Assembly (NCBI GenBank): GCA_022376465.1
Contig: JACDTU010000005.1
Location: 422,001 to 486,000 of the forward strand
Origin: Cubamyces lactineus
Lineage: Eukaryota; Basidiomycota; Agaricomycetes; Polyporales; Polyporaceae
Length of the DNA stretch: 64,000 nucleotides
Direction: 5' to 3'
Positions within the stretch are counted from its first letter, which is position 1. Each line of letters begins with the position of its first letter. The notes under the pieces are model-generated. The model did not search any database. It was not told the DNA's origin and was given only the letters and a program-made list of their open reading frames with translations. This document shows positions 22,350 to 34,711 of the stretch, in pieces. A program made the translations under genes and the position numbers.

Positions 22350-25300
22350 TCAATCTTGGTGCCACGGTGGGCGGAACGGGTGACGGAACCGCGCTCTCAA
22401 TCTGCCAGCGTCTTCTCCGTCCTCGCTATCCGAATCGTCTTCGCGATCACGGTTGCGCGTTCTGCTTGGGCCAGCTACTGGGGCAGAGGGCTCCTCCGTA
22501 CGGGGCTTGCTCACACGGCCACGGCACACGGGACATGTGCGTGCCCCTTTGAGCCATTGCTGTGGTGCTGATGTGAGACACGTTGGTTCATTCATCGCAG
22601 TGAACGGACGCACCTGTAGGCAACTTTCATGGAACCAATGCGAACAGCCGCAGATGCGGAGGCAAGGGTCAGTAGGCTCATACTTCGAACAAGCGTTAGG
22701 ATCGCGAATGTACAGAATCGAGGATATAGCACGTACGTCGTCAAGGCAAATGGGGCAGCGTTCTTCGGTTGCACCAGGACGCGCCCAATCGCCGTACGTT
22801 CCTCTCGGTAGAGCTGCGATGATATCCGCAGGGGTGCCGCGAGGCTTGACGTCTCCTAAGAGGGAAGACAAAGACAGAAGACCTTCGTACGAAAAATCGA
22901 AGTCCTCGTCGCGCTGCATCTCAATGACAATAAGGAAGGGATACTCAGCACAACGATGGACTGCTAGCTCACCACATAATCACCCATGTTGCGCCTGCGT
23001 AACTGCCTCCCTCCCGGCGGAACGTCAACCCAGACCATATCAGGCGGGAAGTGCTGTCCGAAAGCGCCGCGACGAGCGAATCGTCCGTTCAGGGGACCCG
23101 GACGGTCAGCATCTGCTCGACTTTCAACGTTACGAGATGAAGCTGTAGGCCCCGGGCGGAGAGTTTGCCTACTCGATGGTAGTGCACGTAATAGGGCCGA
23201 CCTAGACATAGGATTACTCGTTGTTTGAGTGGCGTTTGTACTGCCGATACGGCTACTAGCCGGCAGTGGGTGCGTGATACTCCCGCGTGTATGCTCACGT
23301 CCCTGAGTCAGCTCTCGACGACGAACCTCGAAGCTCAACCGTCGCCAATTATCGGGGGCGTGTTCGCGCTCTAGGAGCGAGCGGTGTCGAAGATTGGGTC
23401 GCCTTGGGCTCTCGAAGGGGTCACGAACAGCAGAACTGCGCGGCGTTTCACTCGAGCCTTGTTGGGGTGTCGAACGAGGGGGAAGGCCTACGGGATCAAC
23501 TGGGGAGTTCATTGTATCGTCCATGGATTCCGTCCTTTCCCACGGTAGATCAAGGAAGAGGGAAGGGTAGAGTGGTTGTTCTGGGGGTGGAAGCGTTTGT
23601 GGAGCTGCTGTCGGAGTGCTAGCACTCGTCCGTGGGTCAGTGCGGACACGATCAATATGGCCTCGGAGTACTTCTTGGCTCCATTGCCGCGTCCTGGAGT
23701 CGGTGGGCCTCCTGATGAAGGTTGTCGCGGATAGGGCGCCCTCCTCAGCGACGAAGTCGAGACCACGGCGTGGCATAGCCGTAACGGGGCTGGCTCGTTC
23801 ACGGGCCCTTTCCTGCGAGATTTGACGCTCAATGGTGGACTGCTGTTCTCGAAGGGCGACGGATCGGGCGAGTGTTGCACGAAAAGGTCCGTCTCGGTAT
23901 GCGTTGAGGTCGATGCCGCTGTAACGAGGAGACCTAGCCCTCTCTCTTGTGGATGAAGAGGCAGCGACCGGAGGGGAGGAGGGTTGGCGCGCGGAAGGGG
24001 GGCCGTCCATGAACGACTGCAGCATGGCGATATCTTCTGCGGTACGTTGCCTGCCTGAGCGGGGATAGAAGTCTGTGGATTCATTGAGCTGCCGTGATAT
24101 ATCTTCATCGGCGCGGCGTCCTATCCAGTCGTGGATACTCATGGAGCCTTGCAAATTTGGAGGATCAGGCGGAGATACGGTAGCAAGCGAGGGTGAACGA
24201 GTGCGGGCACGATGCCGAAGACCGCTAAGACCTAGAGATCTGGCGCGGCTATTCGCTTCCAAGGAGGACTCAACATGACCAGATGGGACGTGGTTGTCCA
24301 GCCCAGATGTGAACCCAGAACTGAAGGGCGTGGATCGTGAGGCTGTCCTCGAAGGTGATGGGACGCGGGGGAGACCAGTGCGACCGCTTTCCTGGGTTGC
24401 GTGGGCTCTGAGAGAACCGACATGGGGAGTATAACGGCCGCGAACGCGAGGGAATATGGAAGACGCTGCGTTGGGCTCATCCCATTCGCCATCGGATAGG
24501 TCGAGATATGATTCAGTCAGGAAAATATCGCGATGTGTGGCGACAGACGAGGGATGAAACGGATCGGTTGTAGGTTGTACACTTCTGTTGCTCTCGATCA
24601 TCGAGTTATCGTCCAGCGCATGCCGAAGAGTAGAGTAAGAGCTCGTAGGCACGTGTGAGGCCGGCGTCGTATGTGCTGAGAGTGTGGGGGAACCCGGCAA
24701 TTCTTCTGCGAGGAATGCAGCTAGACGTCGTTGATGAGCTTCGGACTCTCGCATGACGTGTCGCACCCGAGCCTCGTGCGCTCTGTTCCGATGGTCACTA
24801 TACAATACGGAGGGCGCTGGTGCTGTGAACGTGGAGGCACGCGACGTAGGGCGTCGGGGAAGTGGCGGAAGATCGAACTCATAGACGGGCAATCGAAGGA
24901 AGGTTGAATCTGTGCCTTCTGTAGTGTGGTTAGCGTTAGCAGGAGAGGCTCCCATCGGCGATCTGGGCAGACGCGATTGATGATAGCGACTACTGTGAAC
25001 GGCTGCCTGAGGGGCAGGCGCGCTGTCGCCGAATGGAATCGGGGCCGACGGGTCTAGTGATATGTCAGCGAATGCTTATGACACACGAGAGATATCTCAC
25101 CGTAGGAATACGAAGACTGCGTTGTACGAGAGCTAGATGCATGGGCATGGGGCGAACTCCGGCCCACTGACAATGGTGCTGGCCTATTGGGTTCAGTAGA
25201 GCTGGAGACTGCAGGAGAATACGCTAGATCTGCCTCAGCGTAGAGCATTCTCAATAGTTGTCGCCTTGCATCTTGTTGCATCTCGTGCAAGCGTCTGTGT

Positions 25301-26347
25301 GAATCCTCGGCCCGAGAAGCAGCTGGTCGTACTCGAGCTTCTGCCTCCGATATCCCCATATCTGTGTGAACGGTTGAGGTGTTTTCCGCTCGACCCCCGG
25401 CTTCACGTGAGTGCAGCAGAGGATGCCGATAAATTTGTTCGAATGCACTTCTACGCGGAGGGAAATCTGGACAACATAACCATATTCGAACACATTAGAG
25501 AAAATCCAAAGGTATGACACAGACCATTCAGACGTTCCCGGGCCAAGGGGTCTATCGCGATAGCATGGCGATGCTGCTGCTCTTCGCTGTGATTAGTAAC
25601 GTCGTCGTAACTCTCCGGAACGTAAAGCCCAGCTATACGGAAGTCATCGTCCAACTCAGCAGGAATCTCGACTGGGGGTAAGAAGCTGTTGCTCCTCAAC
25701 GAAGGCGACGGGATATCGACGGGCGACAATCGTAACGGCGCTATCTCGCGATCGAAAGCAGTGGCTCGCTCAATGGACCTTGAGAATGTATCTTCGGCGG
25801 CAACATGGGATCCTGCTCCAGATGAAGTATGAGTTGTGCTTGCTGTAGGATACACGGAACTTCTTCGCGTAGAAGAATTGGGGTTAGAGGGCACGTCCGA
25901 CAGGACATCCAGAAACAAAGGAAAGGAGGGCTGAGTGGTGGATGAAGGGCCGTTGGTATCTGGTGCGATCGGGTCTACGAGCATAGCATCGTCTTCTGTC
26001 GCATCATGTGAAAGCGTCGTCGACGAAGAGGGCAAGGCGGAGAGAGCGGAATGATAGCTTGACTGGCTGCTACTGCTGCCTGAAGGCGATACGGAATCGC
26101 CCGGGAGTAGAAGATCATCGACTTCGCTCGCGTACGAGGAGTCGCTCAAGTCGTTTCGAGCACGCTTGCTCCGTTCGCGACTGCCTTCTGGGCTGGTATG
26201 GGAGCCTGCGGGAGACAAGCCGCCGCTGCGGCGAATGCTATAGTCGGTGGAGCGATCAATACTGCCGTCAGGACGAAGAGCATCATAGGGACGTTTGTGT
26301 GAAGATGAGCTGGAAGAGCTTGTTTCTGAGTGACGCGAGTCCGCCAT
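22350..26347 (-). CDS. large disordered protein with C-terminal RING-H2 domain (probable E3 ubiquitin ligase)
   Basis: Six exons (26347-25525, 25466-25101, 25053-22973, 22919-22737, 22682-22614, 22559-22350) give 1243 residues, and all phases close. The first 1070 residues or so are low-complexity, Ser/Pro/Arg-rich and probably disordered. The RING-H2 lies near the end, split over three exons: ERCPICLDD, then DPCLRICGCSHWFHESCLQ, then QWLKGARTCPVCRGR. This is the C3H2C3 order expected for E2 recruitment. A short acidic/basic tail follows (DREDDSDSEDGEDAGRLRAR). The start at 26347 is preferred over an in-frame ATG at 26470, because the 41 residues between look like a translated CT-rich leader. 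The substrate is unknown. Confidence 0.82.
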
Positions 26348-26662
26348 CGTTTGAAGGCTGGACGGGCGAAAGAAGGGATGGGAGTAGAGGAGATGGTGGT
26401 GGTTCGTGGTGAAGCTGAGGCTGCACGCAGTTGCGCGCTTCCTGCTACTTGAGCCTTCCAAGTCTTCCATTGTCCGCCATGATTAGATAGGCGCCCAGCA
26501 TTAGTGGGGATAAGTACCTGGGTAAGTACCAGTAAGTCGTAGGTAGCCAATACTTACACGTCCGAATCGCCTCTCGTCCTCCGTCGCCTTGACTTCGTCT
26601 TGTGTTTCTGCAGAATCCTCCGCCCACCAACACCCAATAAATTAGGAGACTAGCACACAGTC
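26348..26662. promoter_or_regulatory. divergent promoter region, RING-H2 gene / YKT6
   Basis: The 315 bases between two divergent start codons hold both promoters and leaders. A GGTAAGTACC/AGTACC duplication near 26517-26532 is visible. No clear TATA box. Confidence 0.5.
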
Positions 26663-27441
26663 ATGAAGGTCTTTTCACTTGCAGTAGTACTCGCTCCGCC
26701 CAACAAGTCTTCCACGATCCTCAGCAGCGCATCTGACCTGTCCTCGTTCTCATTCTACCAACGTGGATCAGTTGCGGAGTTCATGTCATTCTTCACAAAG
26801 ACTATCGCCGAAAGAACGCCCCAAGGCCAACGCCAGAGCGTGCAGGAGAATTCATACACTGCTCATGTCTACAATCGAGGGGGTGCCGAACAGCTTGCAG
26901 GTGTGTAGACCTGTCTACCTGTGATCAAGTTCTAGACGGTTAAGTCATGTTGGTTGCAAGCCGTTATTATCACCGACCAGGAATACCCCGTTCGCCCTGC
27001 GTTCTCCCTACTCACGAAATTACTGGACGATTTCATCGCCAAGGTCCCCCAGTCATCGTACAGCACTCCCGCCGCCATCTCCTTCCCTGAGATCAACACC
27101 TATCTACAAAAGTACCAGGATCCGCGGCAGGCTGACGCCATCATGAAGGTTCAACAAGAATTGGATGAGACCAAGATCATCCTGGTATGTTGTCATCCTA
27201 GTCATTACATGCGTCACTCACAATCAGTGCAACGTGCCTCTACTATTAGCACAAGACCATTGAGTCGGTACTCCAACGTGGAGAGAAGATCAATGACTTG
27301 GTTGATCGCTCGACTGCTCTGTCGGCTCAGAGCAAGATGTTCTACAAGACGGCGAAGAAGGTCAGCATCGCTATTCAATCCCCTAGCTTCCGCATCACTG
27401 AGAGTACTTCGCAGCAAAACTCCTGCTGTGTCATCATGTAG
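26663..27441 (+). CDS. YKT6: v-SNARE YKT6
   Basis: Four exons (26663-26900, 26961-27184, 27250-27360, 27415-27441) give 199 residues. The N-terminal longin domain begins [14 protein letters not shown] and includes the [13 protein letters not shown] segment. The R-SNARE helix is [20 protein letters not shown] with the zero-layer arginine in [14 protein letters not shown]. The last exon encodes the C-terminal CCVIM box: the final cysteine is farnesylated and the other palmitoylated in this family, so the protein has no membrane helix. YKT6 acts in ER-Golgi, endosomal, vacuolar and autophagosome fusion. Length and domain order match the family. Confidence 0.95.
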
Positions 27442-27859
27442 GGGCCACGCTACTACCACCATTTCCTCACAATTAGCTGCATGTCCGACACAGCGTGATG
27501 CTTATGACTTCTTACTATATACGACGTTCTGCACGTCATTTTCGGACCCAAGGTGTCCGTTTATTTGATGCCTTTGTAGATGTTCCGCGGATCGCTTGTA
27601 ACATTACTTTCGCTTCCGAACTGATCCCAGTTACGGGTTATATACCACCTCATATCCAGGACGGTCGTGAATTCCGTGCTGTAATGATCCATCGGAACAG
27701 CACCCAGTAACGGATACTGAATGAGAATCATTCATTTCCTTCGTCAGTGGCGACTGACGCAGGGTAAGCTGAACACGAGCCCAGTTGCTCAAGCCGAGTG
27801 CTCGAAGCACTCGGACTTGAATTCGCTCGAACTTCGACTGTTTACCCCGGTCACGTGCA
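27442..27859. other. intergenic, upstream of SPF1
   Basis: Holds the YKT6 3' flank and the SPF1 promoter. It may include a first coding exon of SPF1 that could not be fixed (see that entry). Confidence 0.4.
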
Positions 27860-30800
27860 ATGCTGTACAAGAAATTAGGCGTGTACCTGGCCCCGACGTG
27901 GCTTACGCCTCTCCACCACCACCGTCCTCATCTCGTCGTACGACCACCGTTTGTCACCGTCCCCACTCAATATGTATGTGCCATTCATGCTTGCCTCACA
28001 ATTACCTGCAATCTGACACTCAGCTTAAGGGGTTCGGTCAAGGTCGAGTCGACCGAAATAGTCGGCGCGACATTGCATGTCGCTTTGCCCTGGTATTATC
28101 ACCTATACACGGTCCCGTTTCTGTGTCTCTATCCCGTCCTCGCATATGCCTACTACGAGAGGTACGATGACTGGCTGCAAAGCGAAGAATGGACATTCCT
28201 GGCGTGCGTCTCTCTTGGGCTGGGGCATGCGTTGAGCTTCCTAGTCACTCGGTGGAATACTGGCGCACGGGCTTGGATCACTACAAGGAAGGTGTGTGAA
28301 GCGCAGTGAATGCGATGTTTTCAATCCATGTCCTGACTGCCTACACAGGCGCGCTCCATCGAAGACGCAGATTGCGTGCGCATCATCCCTGCTCCCCATC
28401 GTGGAGAAGGCGAAATTGTTCCTCTTGAGAAGAAGGATCCATCAAATCCTTCTACGTATACGTTCAATTACCAAAGGGACACCTATGTGGTGACCTCGTC
28501 TTCCCCCGTCACATTCTCGCGGTTGCCGTACCCCTGCTCTTCGCAACCTGCGCTTGGGTCATTCCTCTCGCCGCGCGGCCTCTCTGACAAAGACATTACA
28601 TCACTTGGGTCGCTCTACGGCAAGAACGAATACAACATCCCGATTCCGTCTTTCATGGAACTTTTCGGAGAGCATGCCACCGCACCGTTCTTCGTTTTCC
28701 AGATATTCTGTGTTGCCCTCTGGTGTCTTGACGAGTACTGGTACTACAGCTTGTTCACGCTCTTCATGCTCATCGTGTTCGAGTGTACTGTTGTCTGGCA
28801 GCGCTTGCGTACTCTCACGGAATTCCGTACTATGTCCATCGCACCCTACCCGGTGTATGTCCTACGTAACGGCAAGTGGACTCAAATTCAGAGCGACGAT
28901 CTACTCCCTGGAGATGTTGTTTCCATTGGTATGTGTCGTATCCATCGATCCACCGATATCATGGCCTCCCTAACGTGGCTACGCAGCGAGACAGCAGTCG
29001 GAAACAAACATTCCGGCCGATATCCTCCTCATCCAGGGCACATGCATAGTCAATGAGGCCATGCTGTCTGGTGAATCAACGCCGCTTCTGAAGGAGTCAA
29101 TTGCGCTGTTGGAACCCACCGACAAACTCGATGTTGACGGCGCACACAAGAATGCTGTCTTGTTCGCGGGCACCAAACTTCTGCAGACAACCAACGGCGG
29201 AGTTGCTCCTGACAAAGGCTGTCTAGGTGTTGTCTTGCGGACTGGTTTTGGCACTGCGCAGGGGCAGCTCGTCAGAACGATGATCTTCGCTACTGAGCGC
29301 GTGTCGGCCAACAACACGGAGAGTTTCCTCTTCATCGGCTTCTTGCTCATCTTCGCCATTGCGGCGAGTTGGTACGTATGGGTCAAAGGTCTGTGGTTTG
29401 AATATCTCTAGCTTCTACCACATCTGAACTTCTCTGTTCCTAGGCATTGAACGCGAGCTCAAGAAGTCCAAGCTGCTGCTGGACTGTATCCTCATCATCA
29501 CCAGCGTCGTACCTCCGGAACTACCGATGGAGCTTTCTCTCGCCGTCAACGCGTCTTTGGTGGCGTTGTCTAAATATGGTACGCGCTGGGCCCGATTCGC
29601 ATGAATGCGAGTAACTAATACCATATAGCTATCTTCTGCACTGAGCCATTCCGCATACCTTTTGCTGGCCGCGTGGATGTTTGCTGCTTTGACAAGACTG
29701 GCACAATTACTGCGGAGAATCTTGTCGTCGAGGGTGTGGCAGGAGTCGAGTAAGCTGACTATCTATCAATGACGCTCGCATATTGACCTCTGTGCTTTCT
29801 CTAGCCCTTCGGATCCGCTCAAGTTGGTCGACGTCAAGACTACCGAACGTGAGACGACATTGGCGCTTGCTGCTGCCCATGCCCTTGTACGCCTGGACGA
29901 TGGCACAATTGTCGGGGACCCGATGGAACGCACCACTCTCGATGCGCTCAACTGGCAGCTATCCAAAGGCGACAGTGTTGCACCAGCGGAGGCAACTGCT
30001 CCACATCGTACTCACCTCATCATTCGCCGGCGCTTCCAATTCTCATCGGCGCTCAAGCGCATGAGCACAGTGTCGAGCCTGCCGAATGGTCGGTGCATTG
30101 TGGCAGCCAAAGGCGCCCCAGAAACGATCAAACGCATGCTTGCGTCGGTACCTGCTCAATATGATCAGACGTACAAGTGGTACACCCGTCGCGGCAGCCG
30201 TGTACTCGCACTTGGCTTCAAGGAAATGGACAGTATGACTGTGGATAAGGTGCGTACACCCGTGAATGCATTCCAACGTGTTACTCAGTCCTCCTACTTG
30301 CAGATCAACAAGCTCCCGCGTGACCAGGTCGAGTCAGACCTCCAGTTTGTAGGCTTTTTAATCTTTCATTGCCCCCTCAAGCCGGACGCTGTCGAAACGC
30401 TGAAGGAACTTGGCGACGCTTCGCATCGGGTAAATCATGCCACACTTGTCTCCTACGCACGGAGCTGACGTTCTATCAGTGCATCATGATCACTGGAGAC
30501 AACCCGCTCACTGCTGTTCATGTGGCTCGAGATGTCGAGATTGTGGACCGGGAGGCCCTAATCCTGGACGTTCCCGAAGGTCTTTCGACCAACTCGAGTG
30601 AGTGTTGTCATGATTCCTTGCACTTTTGTTCTGACCGAGATTGTAGGCCTAGTCTGGCGTACGGTTGACGAGTCAGTCATCATCCCCGTCGATCCCACTC
30701 AACCCATCGACACGCAGCTCTTTGACAAGTACGACATTTGCATCACTGGTGCAGCCATGAAGTTCTACGAGACCCATTCGTCATGGAACGACCTCGTGCA

Positions 30801-32269
30801 AAACACTTGGGTTTATGCGCGCGTTTCACCGGCACAAAAAGAGTTCATCCTGACAACTCTTAAGAGTCTCGGCTACGTTACGCTTATGGCTGGAGATGGT
30901 ACCAACGATGTCGGTGCTTTGAAGCAAGCGCACATCGGAGTTGCGCTGCTTGACGGGACGGAGGAAGACCTGAAGAAGATAGCCGAGCACCAGCGCAACG
31001 AGCGCATCAAGAAGGTTTACGAAAGTCAACTGAAGATCTCAGCACGCTTTAACCAGCCTCCTCCGCCTGTTCCCCCCGCCATCGCCCACTTGTACCCCGA
31101 CGTAGTCGAGGCGCAGAAGAAGGCTACCGAGGACATGCAAAACGCAAGGAAGAAGAACCCGATGGAGAAGGTGCGTCGCACAGTTCACGGCCAGTATGTT
31201 CGGTAAATTACATCAGTTGCAGTTCGATCTGGCGACCATTACCGACAAGCTCGCCGAGATGGATGGCGAAGACGAAGTCCCAAAGATCAAGCTCGGCGAT
31301 GCATCTTGCGCTGCACCCTTCACATCCAAGTTGTCCAATGTCAGAGCCAGTGCGTACTGCATGCTATCAATCATCATCTGAGTATCTCATGCCACTCGCT
31401 AGTTTCGCATATCATCCGCCAAGGCCGCTGCACCCTGGTTGCCACGATCCAGATGTACAAGATCCTCGCTCTCAACTGTCTCATTACTGCGTACAGCTTG
31501 AGTGTCCAGTATCTGGACGGCATCAAGTTTGGTGATTACCAGGTCACGATCACGGGTATGCTAATGTCGGTTTGCTTCCTGTGCATCTCGCGCGCGAAGG
31601 TATGTGGATTACCAAAATGGATCGCAAGAGACAATGTTGATGGATTTGCATCAGCCTGTGGAGAAGCTTTCGAGAGAACGTCCGCTCGGCAACATCTTCA
31701 ACTTCTACGTCTTGCTTTCGGTTCTCTTGCAGTTCGCTCTCCATATCGTGACCCTCGTCTACATCACACAACTCTCCCATAGCTACGAAGAACGAGGCGT
31801 GATTGACTTGGAAGCGAAGTTCGAGCCGAACCTCCTGAACACCGCCATCTACCTCCTCGGACTCTCACAGCAGGTGTCTACCTTCGCTATCAATTTCCAG
31901 GGACGACCTTTCCGCGAAGGCATCCGCGAGAATCCGGCTTTGTACTACGGTCTGCTCGGTGCGAGCGCCGTTGCGTTCTCGGGCGCAACTGATTTCATGC
32001 CAGAGCTCAACCGGTGGTTGCAGATCGTCGAGATGCAGGATACCGTACGTATCGCCAACTTACGAACAACTTGTGTAGCGGCTTACGAATGTGGTTTGCA
32101 GTTCAAGTTCAGGCTCACTGCATCGATGGTCATAGACTTTGCTGGATGCTGGGTCATTGAGAAGGTCTGCAAAGCGCTCTTTGCCAACCTCGAGCCAAGG
32201 CCCATGGTAACTCGTGGGAGGGAGCGTCGAGAGAAGAGGAGAGCCGAGGAGATTCAGAAGAAGGCTTAA
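27860..32269 (+). CDS. SPF1: P5A-type ATPase of the ER (Spf1/ATP13A1)
   Basis: Thirteen exons: first about 27860-28291, then 28349-28928, 28987-29388, 29444-29578, 29629-29749, 29805-30249, 30304-30429, 30480-30597, 30647-31170, 31223-31349, 31403-31599, 31655-32044, 32102-32269. They give about 1254 residues. The P5A hallmark PPELPMELS is in transmembrane helix 4, the phosphorylation site is DKTGTIT, and TGDNPLTA and [14 protein letters not shown] close the nucleotide and hinge regions. A basic KKA tail ends the protein. P5A ATPases remove mis-inserted transmembrane helices from the ER membrane. From the third exon on every splice phase closes. The 5' end is unsure: conserved sequence begins around [12 protein letters not shown], but a 50-base intron candidate just before it (GTATGT to CTCAG) does not join to an ATG in phase. 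The start at 27860 is therefore tentative. Confidence 0.93.
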
Positions 32270-32674
32270 GTTTGGATTCCTGTCGTGTTGCATACTGTAA
32301 TGTCTTGTTGCGTAGCTTACAATCTCGACAATACACCGTACATAGACGACGATAGAGGATTGCGCGCATGATAGGCTTCGAACCCACTACGCGTTAGTAC
32401 TCGCATCGGACGTCCGACTGATATCTACGCGTATCAAGTACATGGAAATCGGCGTGCAGGTTGTCCTTCGAGAGGTCGTGCCAGCCTGTTGTAATCGGAG
32501 GTGCGGTATGCGACCGGGTCTGAATTGGCACTATTGCCATGGCTGTGATGCCATATATGAAGGGGGGACTGATGCACCACCAGCCTCCCGAGCATCGAGC
32601 GATATCCCACCGTCACCTGATCATCCGTTCACCGCTTTCAAACATTGCCTTAACGTCTCCGGGTCCTCAACACC
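32270..32674. other. intergenic
   Basis: Between SPF1 and the first kinase-like pseudogene, both on the plus strand. Nothing recognisable; a TTCGAACCC box at 32378-32386 is not part of a foldable tRNA. Confidence 0.45.
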
Positions 32675-34126
32675 ATGGCTACTGCTCTCAATGTCTCTTC
32701 CGTCATCCTCAAGACTTATCCCGAGGACTCCCCTTTGGATTTAGACGGAGTGTGCTTCCTACTACCGCCACTGAACTACTACCCGGTCGCCCCGTTCCCA
32801 GAAGCTCTACGCCGTGCCGCCTTGGACCACGCACAGAAGACGGGGTTGAATCCTTTCCATTTCTTCTGCTGGCATAAATTAGAATCCATTCATTCTCGAT
32901 ACGCCTGACGTGGCAAACGCACCTACTGCATCTACCCTCGAAGTCCTGATGCGATTACTCCACCTGCGAAGATTGATGGCTCAACGATGTCCCTTCCAGA
33001 GGGGTTGCGGCATTATGGGGCTGGAAATATCGTATGCCGCGTTCTCATTGCAGGCGTTGCGCGAGTTCTACAGCTGGTTGGTCTACGTCCACAAGTCCTG
33101 TTCTAAATGATATGCTGATGAATGTTTCGTGATAGTAGTTTCTCGGATGAAACGCTTCGACTCATTTGACAACGAAATGGCTGCATATATACGTTTCCTG
33201 CAATACGGCGCGGCTGCGTCCGGGGCGGGTCATGGATGGGCTGATGTTTATCACAGCCTTCTCAAGCACACAATGGGTGTTTTATACACTTCCCGAGACG
33301 CGATCGCCGCCCATGAGCACCGGAAAGTCCGGGGAATCGTCTTGGAGGATTTAGCTGGTAGCGAAATCCTCTCAATCAAGAATGTTACACTTGCCATCGC
33401 TGATCGGGCGCTGCGTTCTTTTCAGAGTATACATGCTTCTCTCGTCCTGCTTGGGTCTCTGCATTTGGCACAAGTTGTCGTCATACCGTCCGAACAGCGA
33501 GCGATTTGGGTGAACTTCAACCAATTTACGTCTTACGATGGCCGCGGTAACCTATCCCGCAAGGATTTCCTCGCGGAATTAGCCCAGGCGTGGTATCTGT
33601 TGTATAGAACGCTGGTGAGCTTCACTTCAACCCTACCGATATCCCGGGTATCTTACCGCTAGTAATGTCTAGTATACAGAATCCAGTTGAGCGCGAAGCC
33701 TATGCGCACCTGAAACATAATGGTAATTTCGCTGCCGGTGCAGTAGCTCAGTGTTTCGGCTGGTTCGAGCTGTCATCTGTCCACGTGTACGATCCCATTG
33801 CGATGGTAGGACGTTCTCGCGAGCGCGGTTTCCCCGAAGGCTCGGACCCCGTATGGGTTTTCCCAATTTTCGACGATGATGGAGCTCCTGCTATGGTCGT
33901 AGTTCTGGAGTACTTGTCCAACGCTGAACCCCTGACTGTCCACAACCTCACCTTGTGTCATGCAGACCTTGCTATGCGATCACTCAGTCGGATCCATTGC
34001 TCGTATGTGCAACATGGCGACTGTCTCTACAATCCGGACAATGTCTTCCTCGTCAAAGACGTAGAAGGTGGAGACGACCGCATAGGTTTCATTACCTTCG
34101 TGGTGAGTAGTTTGTGGCACTCGTAG
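32675..34126 (+). pseudogene. broken two-domain protein-kinase-like gene (copy 1)
   Basis: Three blocks match the paralogue at 54509-56260. Block 1 (32675-32905) holds SSVILKTYPEDSPLD and GLNPFHFF. Block 2 (33129-33640) has FDNEMAAYIRFLQ, LSIKNVTLAIADRALRSFQS and IHASLVLLGSLH. Block 3 (33665-34126) has EREAYAHLKHNG, CFGWFEL and SLSRIHCSYVQHGDC. They look like lobes of two protein-kinase-like folds. Stops separate the blocks, and the second N-lobe present in the other copy (VVVEFREHI to LLKI) is missing. In block 3 HGD is kept, but the metal-binding segment equivalent to FVDFDHA reads FITFV. A remnant of the next conserved exon (identical 15 bases at 34381-34395 and 55148-55162) lies downstream. 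No full-length product is possible, so this is called a pseudogene. The original function is unknown. Confidence 0.65.
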
Positions 34127-34711
34127 GCAGCCGCTTACACTCAGATTCTACACCCTTAGCTGCCCAAGCAGCGCCTGCATGCTAATAGATGAGTCATCGA
34201 AGCCGAAAATTGTCCAGGGGTACAGGAAGGGATGGATCACATGCCATACCTGAGGTTATTGACCGGCGCATTCATGTCACGACGTATTGAGTAGGATTGC
34301 CTGTCTCGTAACGGGTCGGCTCTCAAACCAGAACGGAGCTCTCCTCCCAAAGCAGCTTTAGCCGTGATCCTTACCTCTGGCACCGTCTAGTATCCGAGCT
34401 CAGTCATCAGTCGCGACATGTATATGAGAAACGTTGGTGGGCGGGTTGCAGTCTGTCGTCCGAAGTCTTGCTTTGTGTACAGTTGGAGCCTTCGTGGATA
34501 AGATGCCTGTTCGCAAAGACATAGACAATACGGAGGGTCTCGGTTGTAGCGATCGGTGTTCATGGTGGCTGCAACTCGAAGGCGCCGCACTTCGTAATCG
34601 GGACTAGACTGATGGCAGTGGCTGTGACATTGCGCACTTGCACCACTGGGCACTCGACGTCGCCTACTTACAACCAGAGCTCGTCGCTCGAGCTTGGCAA
34701 GTCGCAGTGTC
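34127..34711. other. intergenic with pseudogene remnant
   Basis: Contains the 15-base exon-start match at 34381-34395 shared with the second kinase-like gene, and then the promoter of the site-2 protease gene. No intact gene. Confidence 0.45.

Noticed and set aside
26347..26470. Upstream ATG for the RING-H2 gene
   Set aside because: The extra 41 residues look like translated CT-rich leader, while the ATG at 26347 has a better context. It cannot be fully excluded.
32340..32430. Possible tRNA (TTCGAACCC box at 32378-32386)
   Set aside because: The T-arm can pair weakly but no acceptor stem or D-arm matches at the right distance.
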